This document shows, piece after piece, positions 38,346-47,458 of a stretch of DNA of 64,000 nt; within the stretch, counting starts at the first letter, position 1, and the number at the start of each line of letters is the position of its first letter. The DNA is taken from contig JAWKYB010000007.1 of assembly GCA_041396705.1 (NCBI GenBank), forward strand, positions 1 through 64,000, given 5' to 3'. The notes below the pieces were generated by a model. That model ran no database searches. It was not told where the DNA came from and saw nothing but the letters and a program-made list of their open reading frames with translations. The stretch is from Alphaproteobacteria bacterium (GTDB taxonomy: Bacteria > Pseudomonadota > Alphaproteobacteria > CALKHQ01). A program made the translations under genes and the position numbers.

Positions 38346-39320
38346 ATGGCGCACGCCATTCGCATTCACCAGACCGGCGGGCCGGAGGTGCTGAGCTGGG
38401 ACGAGATCAGCGTCGGCGACCCCGGCCCCGGCGAGATCCGGGTGCGGCAGACCGCGGTCGGGCTGAACTACATCGACACCTATCACCGCGGCGGGCTGTA
38501 TCCGATGGCGGCGATGCCGGCGGTGATCGGCATGGAGGCGGCCGGCGTGGTCGATGCGGTCGGCGAGGGCGTTGCCGGTTTCAAGGCCGGCGACCGCATC
38601 GCCTATGGCACCTGCCTGGGCGGCTATGCCGAGACCCGGCTGATGCCGGCGGAAAAGGCGGTGAGGCTGCCCGACGCGATCGACGACCGCAGCGCCGCGG
38701 CGATGATGCTGCAGGGCATGACCGTGGAATATCTGATCCGCCGCACCTTCAAGGTGGAGCCGGGCCACAACGTGCTGCTGCACGCGGCGGCCGGCGGCGT
38801 CGGCCTGATCGCCAGCCAGTGGCTGAACCACCTCGGCGCCACCGTGATCGGCACCGTCGGCTCGGCGGAGAAGGCCGAGCTGGCCAAGGCGCACGGCTGC
38901 CACCACGTGATCAACTACCGCACCGAGGACTTCGTCAAGCGGACCCGGGAGATCACCGACGGCAAGGGCGTCGCGGTGGTCTATGACGGCGTCGGCAAGG
39001 ACACCTTCATGGGCTCGCTGGACTGCCTGCGCCCGCGCGGCATGATGGTCAGCTTCGGCAACGCCTCCGGTCCGGTACCGGATTTCAGCCTGCTGGTGCT
39101 GTCGGCCAAGGGCTCGCTGTACGTCACCCGGCCGACGCTGATGACCTATACCGCCACCCGCGCCGAGCTGGAGGAAAGCGCGCACGCGCTGTTCGACGTG
39201 GTCGCCGGCGGCAAGGTCAGGATCGAGGTCGAGCAGACCTATCCGCTGAAGGACACCGCCCAGGCCCATCGCGACCTGGAGGCGCGCAAGACCACCGGCT
39301 CGACCGTGCTGCTGCCATAG
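38346..39320 (+). CDS. NADPH:quinone oxidoreductase (zeta-crystallin/Qor family)
   Basis: 324 residues of the zinc-free medium-chain dehydrogenase family. Segments: GLNYIDTYHRGGLYP, the NADPH Rossmann motif VLLHAAAGGVGLIASQW (about 141-157), HHVINYRTEDFVKR, YDGVGKDTF and SFGNASGPVPDFSLLVLSAKGSLYVTRPTL, all characteristic of Qor. It reduces quinones by one electron with NADPH. No catalytic zinc Cys/His set is present. ATG 38346 has GGAG upstream. Confidence 0.94.
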   Translation: MAHAIRIHQTGGPEVLSWDEISVGDPGPGEIRVRQTAVGLNYIDTYHRGGLYPMAAMPAVIGMEAAGVVDAVGEGVAGFKAGDRIAYGTCLGGYAETRLMPAEKAVRLPDAIDDRSAAAMMLQGMTVEYLIRRTFKVEPGHNVLLHAAAGGVGLIASQWLNHLGATVIGTVGSAEKAELAKAHGCHHVINYRTEDFVKRTREITDGKGVAVVYDGVGKDTFMGSLDCLRPRGMMVSFGNASGPVPDFSLLVLSAKGSLYVTRPTLMTYTATRAELEESAHALFDVVAGGKVRIEVEQTYPLKDTAQAHRDLEARKTTGSTVLLP

Positions 39321-39339
39321 CGGCGGCCGGCACGACGCC

Positions 39340-40176
39340 GTGCCGGCACGAGGGGCCGAACCGGGCACGCTGGCCGGGCGGATCGCGGCGGCGCTGGACG
39401 ACGCAGGCAAGCGTGTCGACGGACCGGACCGGCTGCGGCTCGACGATCTGGCGCCGGTCGACGAGTTCCACCTGTGCGGGCCGGCGGCGACCGCGGCGCT
39501 GATCGCGCGGCTGGACCCGGCCGCCGGCATGCACGTGCTCGACGCCGGCTGCGGGCTGGGCGGGCCGGCCCGGCGGCTGGCGCAGGCGCGCGGCTGCCGG
39601 GTCACCGGGGTCGACCTCGACGCCGCGCTGTGCGCCGCCGGCAACGCGCTGTCGGCCTGGACCGGGCTCGACGACCGGGTCGCGCTGCTGCGCGGCGACG
39701 TCACCGACCTCGCCGCCTTCGCCGACGCCGGCTTCGACGCGGCCTGGTCGCTGCATGTCGGCATGAACGTCGCCGACAAGCACCGGTTCTATCGGGAAAT
39801 CGCCCGCGTGCTCAGGCCCGGCGCCCGCTTCGTGCTCTACGACGTGGTGAGGGTGGCCGGCGACGGCCCGGCGCTGCCGGTACCCTGGGCCCGCCGGCCG
39901 GCGCAGTCGCACCTGGCGACGGAGGCGGCGATGGCCGCCGCGCTGCAGGCCGCCGGCTTCGCCATCGAGGTCCGCGACGACTGGACCGAACGGGCGCGGG
40001 CCTTCCTCGTGCGCAGGCTGGCGAAGCCCGGGCTGCCGCCGCTGGGCCTGCACCTGGTGGTCGGCGACGACCTGCCGACGATGCTGGAAAACCTGCTGTA
40101 CGCGCTCGGCGACGGCCGTGTGCGCGTGGCGGCGCTGACGGCAAGGCGAACGGACGCCCGGTCGCGTGCGCGCTGA
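39340..40176 (+). CDS. class I SAM-dependent methyltransferase
   Basis: 278 residues. The SAM site VLDAGCGLGGPARRLA (about 67-82), VTGVDLD and FDAAWSLHVGMNVADKHRFYREIARVLRPGARFVLYDVVR resemble the sarcosine/dimethylglycine and MPBQ-type small-molecule methyltransferases rather than RNA enzymes. The substrate is unknown. GTG 39340, 19 bases after the oxidoreductase stop, is the proposed start; there is no convincing Shine-Dalgarno sequence. It converges with rho. Confidence 0.82.
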   Translation: MPARGAEPGTLAGRIAAALDDAGKRVDGPDRLRLDDLAPVDEFHLCGPAATAALIARLDPAAGMHVLDAGCGLGGPARRLAQARGCRVTGVDLDAALCAAGNALSAWTGLDDRVALLRGDVTDLAAFADAGFDAAWSLHVGMNVADKHRFYREIARVLRPGARFVLYDVVRVAGDGPALPVPWARRPAQSHLATEAAMAAALQAAGFAIEVRDDWTERARAFLVRRLAKPGLPPLGLHLVVGDDLPTMLENLLYALGDGRVRVAALTARRTDARSRAR

Positions 40177-40204
40177 TGCCAGGCGCGGCGCTGGTACGCG
40201 CCAG

Positions 40205-41461
40205 CTACTGGTTCATCGACTGGAAGAAATCGGAGTTGGTCTTGGAGTGCCGCAGCTTGTCGAGCAGGAATTCCATCGAGTCGGTGGTGCCCATCGGCAT
40301 CAGGATGCGGCGCAGCACCCACATCTTCGACAGCGTGCCCTTGTCGACCAGCAGCTCCTCCTTGCGGGTGCCGGACTTGCCGATGTCGATCGCCGGGAAG
40401 GTGCGCTTGTCGGCCAGCTTGCGGTCGAGCACGATCTCGGAGTTGCCGGTGCCCTTGAACTCCTCGAAGATCACCTCGTCCATCCGGCTGCCGGTGTCGA
40501 TCAGCGCGGTGGCGATGATCGACAGCGAGCCGCCCTCCTCGATGTTGCGGGCGGCGCCGAAGAAGCGCTTCGGCCGCTGCAGGGCGTTGGCGTCGACGCC
40601 GCCGGTCAGCACCTTGCCGGAGGACGGCACCACGGTGTTGTAGGCGCGCGCCAGCCGGGTGATCGAATCGAGCAGGATCACCACGTCGCGCTTGTGCTCG
40701 ACCAGCCGCTTGGCCTTCTCCAGCACCATCTCGGTGACCTGGACGTGGCGGCTGGCCGGCTCGTCGAAGGTGGAGCTGATCACCTCGCCCTTCACCGACC
40801 GCTGCATGTCGGTCACCTCTTCCGGCCGCTCGTCGATCAGCAGCACGATGAGGTAGACGTCGGGGTGGTTGGCGGAGATCGAGTGGGCGATCTGCTGCAT
40901 CATCACCGTCTTGCCGGTGCGCGGCGGCGCGACGATCAGCGCGCGCTGGCCCATGCCGATCGGGCAGATCAGGTCGATGACGCGGGCGGTGAGGTCCTTG
41001 CTCTCGGAATTCTCGACTTCCATCTTCAGCTGCCGCTCGGGATAGAGCGGCGTCAGGTTGTCGAAGTTGATGCGGTGGCGGACGCTGGCGACGTCCTCGA
41101 AGTTGATCGAGTTGACCTTCAACAGGGCGAAATAGCGCTCGCCGTCGCGCGGGGAGCGGATCTCGCCCTCGACGGTATCGCCGGTGCGCATGCCGAACCG
41201 GCGGACCTGGCTGGGCGACACGTAGATGTCGTCGGGGCCCGGCAGGTAGTTCGCCTCCGGCGAGCGCAGGAAACCGAAGCCGTCCTGCAGCACCTCGAGC
41301 ACGCCGTTGCCGTAGATCGCGACATCGTTGTCGGCCAGCTGCTTGAGGATGGCGAACATCATGTCCTGCCGGCGCAGCGTGCTGGCGTTCTCGATCTCCA
41401 GGTCCTCCGCATAAGCCAGCAGCTCAGCGGGGCCCTTCGCTTTCAGTTCCTGCAGATTCAT
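40205..41461 (-). CDS. rho: transcription termination factor Rho
   Basis: 418 residues, normal length. N-terminal RNA-binding OB fold with GFLRSPEANYLPGPDDIYVSP and the RNP1-like DGERYFALLKV; Walker A-type PPRTGKT (about 180), Walker B VILLDSITRLARAYN, the Q loop and secondary RNA site LTGGVDANALQRPKRFFGAARN and arginine finger region. Essential hexameric RNA helicase. In alphaproteobacteria it belongs to the origin-proximal hemE-hemJ-rho run, as here. The 209-base leader to hemJ is free of genes and could hold an autoregulatory region, though I see no specific site. Confidence 0.98.
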   Translation of the reverse strand: MNLQELKAKGPAELLAYAEDLEIENASTLRRQDMMFAILKQLADNDVAIYGNGVLEVLQDGFGFLRSPEANYLPGPDDIYVSPSQVRRFGMRTGDTVEGEIRSPRDGERYFALLKVNSINFEDVASVRHRINFDNLTPLYPERQLKMEVENSESKDLTARVIDLICPIGMGQRALIVAPPRTGKTVMMQQIAHSISANHPDVYLIVLLIDERPEEVTDMQRSVKGEVISSTFDEPASRHVQVTEMVLEKAKRLVEHKRDVVILLDSITRLARAYNTVVPSSGKVLTGGVDANALQRPKRFFGAARNIEEGGSLSIIATALIDTGSRMDEVIFEEFKGTGNSEIVLDRKLADKRTFPAIDIGKSGTRKEELLVDKGTLSKMWVLRRILMPMGTTDSMEFLLDKLRHSKTNSDFFQSMNQ

Positions 41462-41670
41462 TCTGTGCTCTTGAAATGCGCGCCTGCGCTAGGGGCGGCG
41501 GATCGCGTTCATGTGCGGGTAGGTCGATGATGCTCGGCGGGGGCAGCCGTGCCACACGGCGCGTTCGAACGCCCGCATGCGCCGGTCATCGACGGAGTTC
41601 AGGCTTGGATGGAAACCCGCGATTCATGTAGCGAATGGGTCCCCCAGGATCAAGTGGTATTTTGGCGCGA

Positions 41671-42108
41671 TCAGAACGGCTTCGCCACTGCCAGCAGAAC
41701 GATCAGCACCATCAGCAGTGCCGGCACCTCGTTGAGGATGCGATAGAACCGCGCGCTGCGGGTGTTGCGGTCCTCGGCGAACGCCCGCCGGCACTGCGAC
41801 AGGAAACCGTGGATGCCCGACATCGCCACCACCAGCACCAGCTTGGCGTGCATCCACGGGAACCGGTAGATCTCGAACTGGAACAGCAGGATCAGCCCGA
41901 ACAGCCAGGTCGCGATCATCGCCGGGTTGATGATGCCGCGCATCAGCCGGCGCTCCATCACCTTGAACGTCTCCGACTGCTGGCTGCCGGCCGGGGCGTC
42001 GCAATGATAGACGAACAGCCGCGGCAGATAGAGCATGCCGGCCATCCAGGCCATCACGCTGACGATGTGCAGCGCCTTGATCCAGGGATAGAGCGCAAGC
42101 CAGTCCAT
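41671..42108 (-). CDS. hemJ: protoporphyrinogen IX oxidase HemJ
   Basis: 145 residues with four predicted membrane helices. WIKALHIVSVMAWMAGMLYLPRLFVYH carries the conserved His and the L-P-R-L-F-V-Y-H signature, and PWMHAKLVLV the second His region. HemJ oxidises protoporphyrinogen IX in haem synthesis and replaces HemG/HemY in most alphaproteobacteria. It lies 34 bases downstream of hemE, giving a haem gene pair before rho. Confidence 0.95.
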   Translation of the reverse strand: MDWLALYPWIKALHIVSVMAWMAGMLYLPRLFVYHCDAPAGSQQSETFKVMERRLMRGIINPAMIATWLFGLILLFQFEIYRFPWMHAKLVLVVAMSGIHGFLSQCRRAFAEDRNTRSARFYRILNEVPALLMVLIVLLAVAKPF

Positions 42109-42142
42109 AACGTCCGTTCCTTGTCCGTGGCGCCGTGCGCGC

Positions 42143-43210
42143 TCAGCCGTTGCCGCCCGCCGTATGCGCACGGACATGGGCGACCAGCTCGGCCACGTGC
42201 TCCGGCGGCGTCGACTTGAGGACCCCGTGGCCGAGATTGAAGATGTGCGGCCTGTCGGCCGCCACGTTGCAGACGTTGGAAGCGAACACCTTCATCGACG
42301 GCCCGCCGACCTCCAGCCACATCGGATCGAGATTGCCCTGCACCGCGATGCCCGGCGGCAGTGCCTGGCAGGCCCAGCCCATGTCAATGCCGCTGTCCAA
42401 CCCGACCGCATCGACGCCGGTGCGCCGCGCATAGTCGGCGACCGCCGCCCCGATCTGGCGCGGAAAACCGATCACCGGCCGGCCGGGATGGCTTTCGCGC
42501 AGGGCCGCGACGATGCGCCGGGTCGGCTCGTAGCACAGCACGAACAGCAGATCTGCCGGCAGCGCACCGGCCCAGCTGTCGAACAGCTGCACCGCGTCGG
42601 CCCCGGCATCGAACTGGGCGCGCAGGTAGCGGATCGTCGCCGAGACGATGGCATCGATCAGGGCCGGCGAAGCCGGCGGCATCGGCCATGGCCCAGCGCC
42701 GGGCGGTCTCGAAGTCGCGGCTGCTGCCGCCCTCGACCATGTAGGTGGCCACCGTCCACGGCGCGCCGGCAAAGCCGAGCAGCGCCTTGTCGGCCGGCAG
42801 CGCGGCGCGCACGCGGCGCACGGTCTCGCAGACCGGCGCCAGCGCCGCGTCGACCGCCTGTGCCGGTTTCAACCGTGCCAGGTCCCCGACCGTGCGCACG
42901 GTGACAGCCGTGGGCCCTCGCCGGCCTCGAACGCCAGCTCGACGCCCAGCGCCATCGGGATCAGCAGGATGTCTGCGAACAGGATCGCGGCGTCCAGGTC
43001 GAACCGGCGCACCGGCTGCAGCGTCACCTCGGCCGCCAGGTCCGGGTCGAAGCACAGATCGAGGAAGCCGCCCGCCTTCGCACGAACCGCGCGATATTCC
43101 GGCAGATAGCGCCCGGCCTGGCGCATCAGCCAGACCGGCGGCGGATCGACCCGCTCGCCCGACAGCACGCGCAGCAAGGCCGGCTTGCGATCCCTATCGC
43201 CCGGCGCCAT
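42143..43210 (-). CDS. hemE: uroporphyrinogen decarboxylase (two compensating frameshifts as sequenced)
   Basis: 355 codons. The start (ATG 43210; PPVWLMRQAGRYLPEYRAVR, substrate-binding Arg) and the end (LIDAIVSATIRYLRAQFDAGADAVQLFDSWAG ... HIFNLGHGVLKSTPPEHV) are in the same frame. The middle third (TVRTVGDLARLKPAQ ... LLGFAGAPWTVATYMVEGG) is in another. One base is missing in a CCC run near 42913 and one extra base lies near 42666. HemE makes coproporphyrinogen III and is essential for haem. I infer that the gene is intact in the organism. It is divergent from ppsR across the presumed origin. Confidence 0.93.
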
Positions 43211-43659
43211 CTGGTTCCCTGACCTGCCCGCGTGTCCGCATGGCCTCCTCTTCGAATCAAGAGTCCCAAGAAAGGATGAAGTGAAAGAGATAGGGCGGTG
43301 AGTCGTGGGGATTACCACATCCGTCCGCGGTCCCCAATCCGGCTGTGGATGCGGTCGTGCTGTGGACAGGGCGGTGGACGGCCGGGCGGCGGAGCTGGCG
43401 CCGCCTGGCACGGCAGCGGACCGCGCATTGCGGGAATGTCCGCTGCGCCGGTCGCCGCTTGCGCCGTCGTGCACAGCCTGGACAACCGGTTATCCCGGCG
43501 GCGAATAGCGGGCAGCGGTGCCGTGGCGGTGTGGGCGACTCGCCGATCTGTCCCCAGCCGCCCCGGCCGTTGACTTATGCCCCGGTGCATCCGCAAGGTT
43601 CGCGCCGACTTGTGCCACAGCTTTGCGCGCCCCGGACGGGCGCCGGGGAAAGGCGGCCG
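43211..43659. other. probable chromosomal replication origin (oriC/Cori-type hemE-ppsR intergenic region)
   Basis: 449 bases without a gene between divergent hemE and ppsR. In Caulobacter and Rickettsia the origin is exactly here: hemE on one side, a DUF299 gene followed by maf-aroE-coaE-dnaQ-secB on the other. Visible are an AT-richer purine-loaded stretch (about 43250-43320, candidate unwinding element) and DnaA-box-like sequences TGTGGATGC (43344), TGTGGACAG (43361) and TTATCCCGG (43490). None is a perfect TTATCCACA, and no CtrA TTAA-N7-TTAA pair is seen. The location is well supported by synteny and strand pattern; function is inferred. Confidence 0.7.
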
Positions 43660-44490
43660 ATGACGGCCAAGAGCTTCAACCTGCATCTGGTCTCGGATTC
43701 GACCGGCGAGACGATCCTCAGCGTCGCGCGCGCCTGCGTGGTGCAGTTCGGCGATTTCGAGGCGAAGAAATACCTGTGGCCGATGGTGCGCGGCACCGCC
43801 GCGCTGGACGAGGCGCTGACCGCGATCGAATCGATGCCGGGCCCGGTGCTGTTCACCCTGGTCGACGACGGCCTGCGGGCGCATCTGGTGACCGCCTGCG
43901 GCCGGCTGGGGGTGCCCTGCATCCCGCTGCTGGACCAGGTGATGGGCGCGCTGGCCAACTACCTGGGCGCCAAGCGCGAATCGAAGCCGGGCCGCCAGCA
44001 CGCCATGGACGCGGAGTATTTCGCCCGGATCGAGGCGATGCAGTATGTGCTGGCCCACGACGACGGCCAGGGCTCGCGCGCGCTCGACGATGCCGACGTC
44101 ATCCTGGTCGGGGTCTCGCGCACGTCGAAGACGCCGACCTGCGTCTATCTGGCCAACCGCGGCATCAAGGCGGCGAACGTGCCGCTGATCGCCGGGCTGG
44201 AACCGCCGGCGGAGCTGCTGGCGTGCAGGCGGCCGCTGATCGTCGGCCTGACCACCGACGCGCAGCGGCTGATCCAGGTGCGCCGCAACCGGCTGCGCGC
44301 GATGAACGAGGCCGATTCCGGACCCTATGTCGACATCGATTCGGTGACGCAGGAGCTGCGGATGGCGCGGCAGCTGTGCGCCCGGCACGGTTGGCCGGTG
44401 CTCGACGTCACCCGGCGGTCGATCGAAGAAACCGCGGCGGCGGTGCTGCAGCTGCTGAAGCGGCGCGAGCCGGGGGCGGTGGCGTCGTGA
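43660..44490 (+). CDS. ppsR: PPDK/PEP synthase regulatory protein (DUF299)
   Basis: 276 residues. The bifunctional kinase/phosphorylase that inactivates and reactivates pyruvate phosphate dikinase or PEP synthase using ADP and Pi. NLHLVSDSTGETILSVARA starts the fold; the P-loop GVSRTSKTPTCVYLANRG (about 149-166) and RRSIEETAA complete it. ppdK at the left edge is the probable target. It is first of a run ppsR-maf-aroE-coaE in which each start overlaps the previous stop by four bases. ATG 43660, placed just downstream of GGGGAAAGGCGG. Confidence 0.95.
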   Translation: MTAKSFNLHLVSDSTGETILSVARACVVQFGDFEAKKYLWPMVRGTAALDEALTAIESMPGPVLFTLVDDGLRAHLVTACGRLGVPCIPLLDQVMGALANYLGAKRESKPGRQHAMDAEYFARIEAMQYVLAHDDGQGSRALDDADVILVGVSRTSKTPTCVYLANRGIKAANVPLIAGLEPPAELLACRRPLIVGLTTDAQRLIQVRRNRLRAMNEADSGPYVDIDSVTQELRMARQLCARHGWPVLDVTRRSIEETAAAVLQLLKRREPGAVAS

Positions 44491-45095
44491 CCGCCGTGGT
44501 GCTGCCCGTCGTGCTGGCCTCCGCCAGCAAGCCGCGGGCCCGGATCCTGGCCGGCGCCGGCGTGCCGGTGGAGATCGTGCCGGCCCATGTCGACGAGGAC
44601 GAGGTCAAGCTGTCGCTGCGCGCCGAGGGCGCGGACGCGGCGCGGATCGCCGAGGCGCTGGCCGAGCTGAAGGCGCTGCGGATATCGCAGCGGATGCCGG
44701 GCCGGCTGGTCGTGGGCGCCGACCAGACCCTGGCCGTCGACGATGTCTTGCTGGACAAGCCGCGCGACCTGGACGAGGCGCGCGGCCACCTGCAGCGGCT
44801 GCAGGGCCGCAGCCACCGGCTGCTCAGCGCGGCCTGCGTGGTGCTGGACGGCCGGCGCATCTGGGGCGAGGTCGAGGCCGCCGAGCTGACCATGCGGCCG
44901 CTGAGCGCCGGCTTCATCGAGGACTATCTGCAGCGGGTCGGCGAGGCGGTGACCGCGTCGGTCGGCGCCTATCAGCTGGAAGGGCTCGGCGCCCAGCTGT
45001 TCGCGCGGATCCGCGGCGACTATTTCACCATCCTCGGCCTGCCGCTGCTGCCGCTGCTGGCCTTCCTGCGCGACCGCGGCGTGCTGGCGACATGA
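44487..45095 (+). CDS. maf: Maf-like nucleoside triphosphate pyrophosphatase
   Basis: 202 residues of the Maf/YceF house-cleaning pyrophosphatase family. LASASKPRARILAGAGVPVEIVPAHVDE is the N-terminal signature (usually SASPRR), VVGADQTLAVDD the catalytic Asp region, SVGAYQLEGLGAQLFARIRGDYFTILGLPLLPL the C-terminal signature. It hydrolyses modified or non-canonical NTPs. GTG 44487 overlaps the ppsR stop (GTGA), and its TGA overlaps the aroE ATG. Confidence 0.94.
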   Translation: MTAVVLPVVLASASKPRARILAGAGVPVEIVPAHVDEDEVKLSLRAEGADAARIAEALAELKALRISQRMPGRLVVGADQTLAVDDVLLDKPRDLDEARGHLQRLQGRSHRLLSAACVVLDGRRIWGEVEAAELTMRPLSAGFIEDYLQRVGEAVTASVGAYQLEGLGAQLFARIRGDYFTILGLPLLPLLAFLRDRGVLAT

Positions 45096-45933
45096 CCGCG
45101 ATCACGGCGAAGACCCGGGTTGCCGGCGTGATCGGCTGGCCGATCGGCCACTCGAAGAGCCCGCTGATCCACAATCACTGGCTGCGCCGCCACGGCATCG
45201 ACGGCGTCTATGCCGCCTTTGCGGTCGCGCCGGGGCGGATGGAGGCCGCGGTACGCGGGCTGGCCGCGCTCGGCATGGCCGGCGCCAACGTCACCGTGCC
45301 GCACAAGGAAGACGCGCTGGCCGCGGCCGACACGCCCGATGCGCTGGCACGGCGGATCGGCGCCGCCAACACGCTGGTGGTCGGCGACGACGGCCGGGTT
45401 GCCGCGACCAACACCGATGCATTCGGATTCCTCGAGAACCTGCGTGCCGGTGCGCCGGGCTGGTCGGCGGCCGGCGGGCCGGCGCTGGTGATCGGCGCCG
45501 GCGGTGCCGCCCGTGCCGTCGTCGTCGCGCTGCTGGACGAGGGCGCGCCCACGGTGCGGCTGGCCAACCGCACCGCGGCCCGTGCCGCGGCGCTGGCGGC
45601 CGAGTTCGGCCCGCGGGTGAGCCCGGTGCCGTGGGCGGCGCGCCACGACGCCGTGGCCGGCGCGGCGACGCTGGTCAACACCACCAGCGCCGGCATGCAC
45701 GGCCAGCCGGCGCTGGATCTGGCGCTGGACCGGCTCGACCGCGACGCGCTGGTCACCGACATCGTCTACACGCCGCTGGAAACCCCGCTGCTGGCCGCGG
45801 CGCGGGCACGGGTGCGCGCACGGTCGACGGCCTCGGCATGCTGCTGCACCAGGCCAGGCCGTCGTTCCAGGCCTGGTTCGGCGTGATGCCGGCGGTGGAC
45901 GAGGAGCTGCGCGCCCTGGTGCTGGCGGCATGA
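45092..45933 (+). CDS. aroE: shikimate dehydrogenase (frameshifted near its end as sequenced)
   Basis: About 280 residues after correction. It reduces 3-dehydroshikimate with NADPH in the aromatic amino acid route. VIGWPIGHSKSPLIHNHWL (substrate site), NVTVPHKED with the catalytic Lys, NTDAFGF, the Rossmann GAGGAARAVVVAL and NRT are all present. Near 45815 a G is missing from a G run, sending the frame to TGA at 45886. Restoring it gives GARTVDGLGMLLHQARPSFQAWFG, the canonical C-terminus, and TGA at 45931-45933, which overlaps the coaE ATG by four bases as the operon pattern predicts. This strongly supports a sequence error. Confidence 0.93.
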
Positions 45934-46598
45934 GGCCATGGCGGGCCGGCCGGGCCCGGCGCCGCTTTCCCCGCCGGCCGCCGCTGCGCATCGGCCTGAC
46001 CGGCTCGATCGGCATGGGCAAGTCGACCGTCGCTGCGATGTTCGCCGCCAGCGGCGTGCCGACGTTCGACGCCGATGCCTGCGTGCGGCGGCTGACCGGC
46101 CCCGGCGGTGCGGCGCTGCCGGCGATCGAGCGGGCCTTTCCCGGCATGACCGGGCCGGCCGGCATGGACCGGGCGGCGATGGGCCGGCTGGCGTTCGCCG
46201 ATGCGGCCGCGCTGGCGCGGCTGGAGGCGCTGCTGCACCCGCTGGTTCGCGCGGCGGAGGACCGCTTCTTCCGGCGGGCGGCGCTGTCCGGCCGCGGTCT
46301 GGCGCTGTCCGACGTGCCGCTGTTGTTCGAGACCGGGGCGGAGGCTAGATTCGACGTCGTGGTCGTGGTCGGCGCGCCGGCGGCGGTGCAACGGGCGCGG
46401 GTGATGCGGCGGCCGGGCATGTCGGCGGAACGGCTGGCGGCAATCCTGGCCCGGCAGTGGCCGGACCGGGCCAAACGCCGCGCCGCCGACCGCGTGATCG
46501 CGACCGGCCTCGGCAAGGCCCCGAGCCGCCGTCAGGTGCGGCGGCTGGTGCGCGAGCTGCAGCGCGGGCCGGGCGACGGCATGCAGGGCGGCGGATAG
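45930..46598 (+). CDS. coaE: dephospho-CoA kinase
   Basis: 222 residues; last enzyme of coenzyme A synthesis. P-loop GSIGMGKSTVAAMF (about 26-39), FDADACVRRL, PLLFETGAEARFD and the lid segment RPGMSAERLAAILARQWPDRAKRRAADRVI are standard. The first ~17 residues (MRPWRAGRARRRFPRRP) are an arginine-rich extension; the ATGA overlap with aroE argues for this start nevertheless. dnaQ follows after eight bases. Confidence 0.95.
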   Translation: MRPWRAGRARRRFPRRPPLRIGLTGSIGMGKSTVAAMFAASGVPTFDADACVRRLTGPGGAALPAIERAFPGMTGPAGMDRAAMGRLAFADAAALARLEALLHPLVRAAEDRFFRRAALSGRGLALSDVPLLFETGAEARFDVVVVVGAPAAVQRARVMRRPGMSAERLAAILARQWPDRAKRRAADRVIATGLGKAPSRRQVRRLVRELQRGPGDGMQGGG

Positions 46599-46606
46599 GA
46601 GCGGCG

Positions 46607-47278
46607 ATGCGCGAAGTGGTGCTGGATACCGAGACCACCGGCCTCAACCCGATGATGGGCGACCGCATCGTCGAGATCGGCTGCATCGAGCTGGTCAACC
46701 ATGTCACCACCTCGGTCACGTTCCACCGCTATCTCAATCCGGAGCGGCCGATGCCGGCGGAGGCGGCCGCGGTGCACGGCCTGACCGACGACTTCCTGGC
46801 CGACAAGCCGCTGTTCGCCGACGTTGTCGACGACCTGCTGACGTTCCTGCGCGATTCTCCGCTGGTGATCCACAATGCCGGCTTCGACCTGGGTTTCCTC
46901 AACGCCGAGTTCGGCCGGCTGAAGATCGCGCCGCTGCCCAACGACCGCGCGGTCGACACGCTGGCGCTGGCGCGGCGCAAGTTTCCCGGCGCCCAGGCCA
47001 GCCTGGACGCGCTGTGCCGGCGCTTCGGCGTCGACAACTCGGCCCGCACCCGCCACGGCGCGCTGCTCGACGCCGAGCTGCTGGCCGAGGTCTATCTGGA
47101 GCTGATCGGCGGCCGCCAGCCCGACCTGGCGCTGGCCAGCGAGACGGCACAGCGCCAGGCGACCGTCCGGACCGCGCGCGCCATCCGCCCGCCGCGCCCG
47201 CACGCGCCCAGCGCCGAGGAACTGGCCCGCCACGCCCTGATGCTGGAAAGCCTCAGCAACCCGATCTGGAAGCAGTAG
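46607..47278 (+). CDS. dnaQ: DNA polymerase III epsilon subunit (proofreading exonuclease)
   Basis: 223 residues, DEDDh exonuclease. ExoI LDTETTGLNP (about 6-15), ExoII HNAGFDLGFLNAEF and ExoIII HGALLDAELLAEVYLEL contain the four acidic residues and the catalytic His. The C-terminal ~45 residues (PRPHAPSAEELARHALMLESLSNPIWKQ) are the alphaproteobacterial alpha-subunit-binding tail. ATG 46607 has TAGGAG. It ends the ppsR-to-dnaQ cluster and converges with secB. Confidence 0.95.
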   Translation: MREVVLDTETTGLNPMMGDRIVEIGCIELVNHVTTSVTFHRYLNPERPMPAEAAAVHGLTDDFLADKPLFADVVDDLLTFLRDSPLVIHNAGFDLGFLNAEFGRLKIAPLPNDRAVDTLALARRKFPGAQASLDALCRRFGVDNSARTRHGALLDAELLAEVYLELIGGRQPDLALASETAQRQATVRTARAIRPPRPHAPSAEELARHALMLESLSNPIWKQ

Positions 47279-47379
47279 CCGCTGGCCCTTGCCTCGGCCG
47301 GGCGCCGGGGTGTGCCTGCGCAGCCGCGGCGTCGGCAGGTGCCAGGCGCCCTGGCGACCTTGTGCTGCCGGTCGCCCTT

Positions 47380-47401
47380 CCCCCGTTGCGGGGGAGGATG
47401 A
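47380..47401. repeat. family-D dispersed palindrome
   Basis: CCCTTCCCCCGTTGCGGGGG..., a short version, in the dnaQ-secB convergent gap of 180 bases, which holds nothing else that I recognise. Confidence 0.6.
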
Positions 47402-47458
47402 AAGCGCCGTGGCGCTGCCTGCGCGGGGCAGACAGGCGTCGGGCCCGACGCGGTGCGG

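Noticed and set aside
45816..45886. Alternative AroE C-terminus rich in Arg/Cys/Pro
   Set aside because: The adjacent frame continues with the conserved shikimate dehydrogenase ending and the ATGA overlap with coaE.
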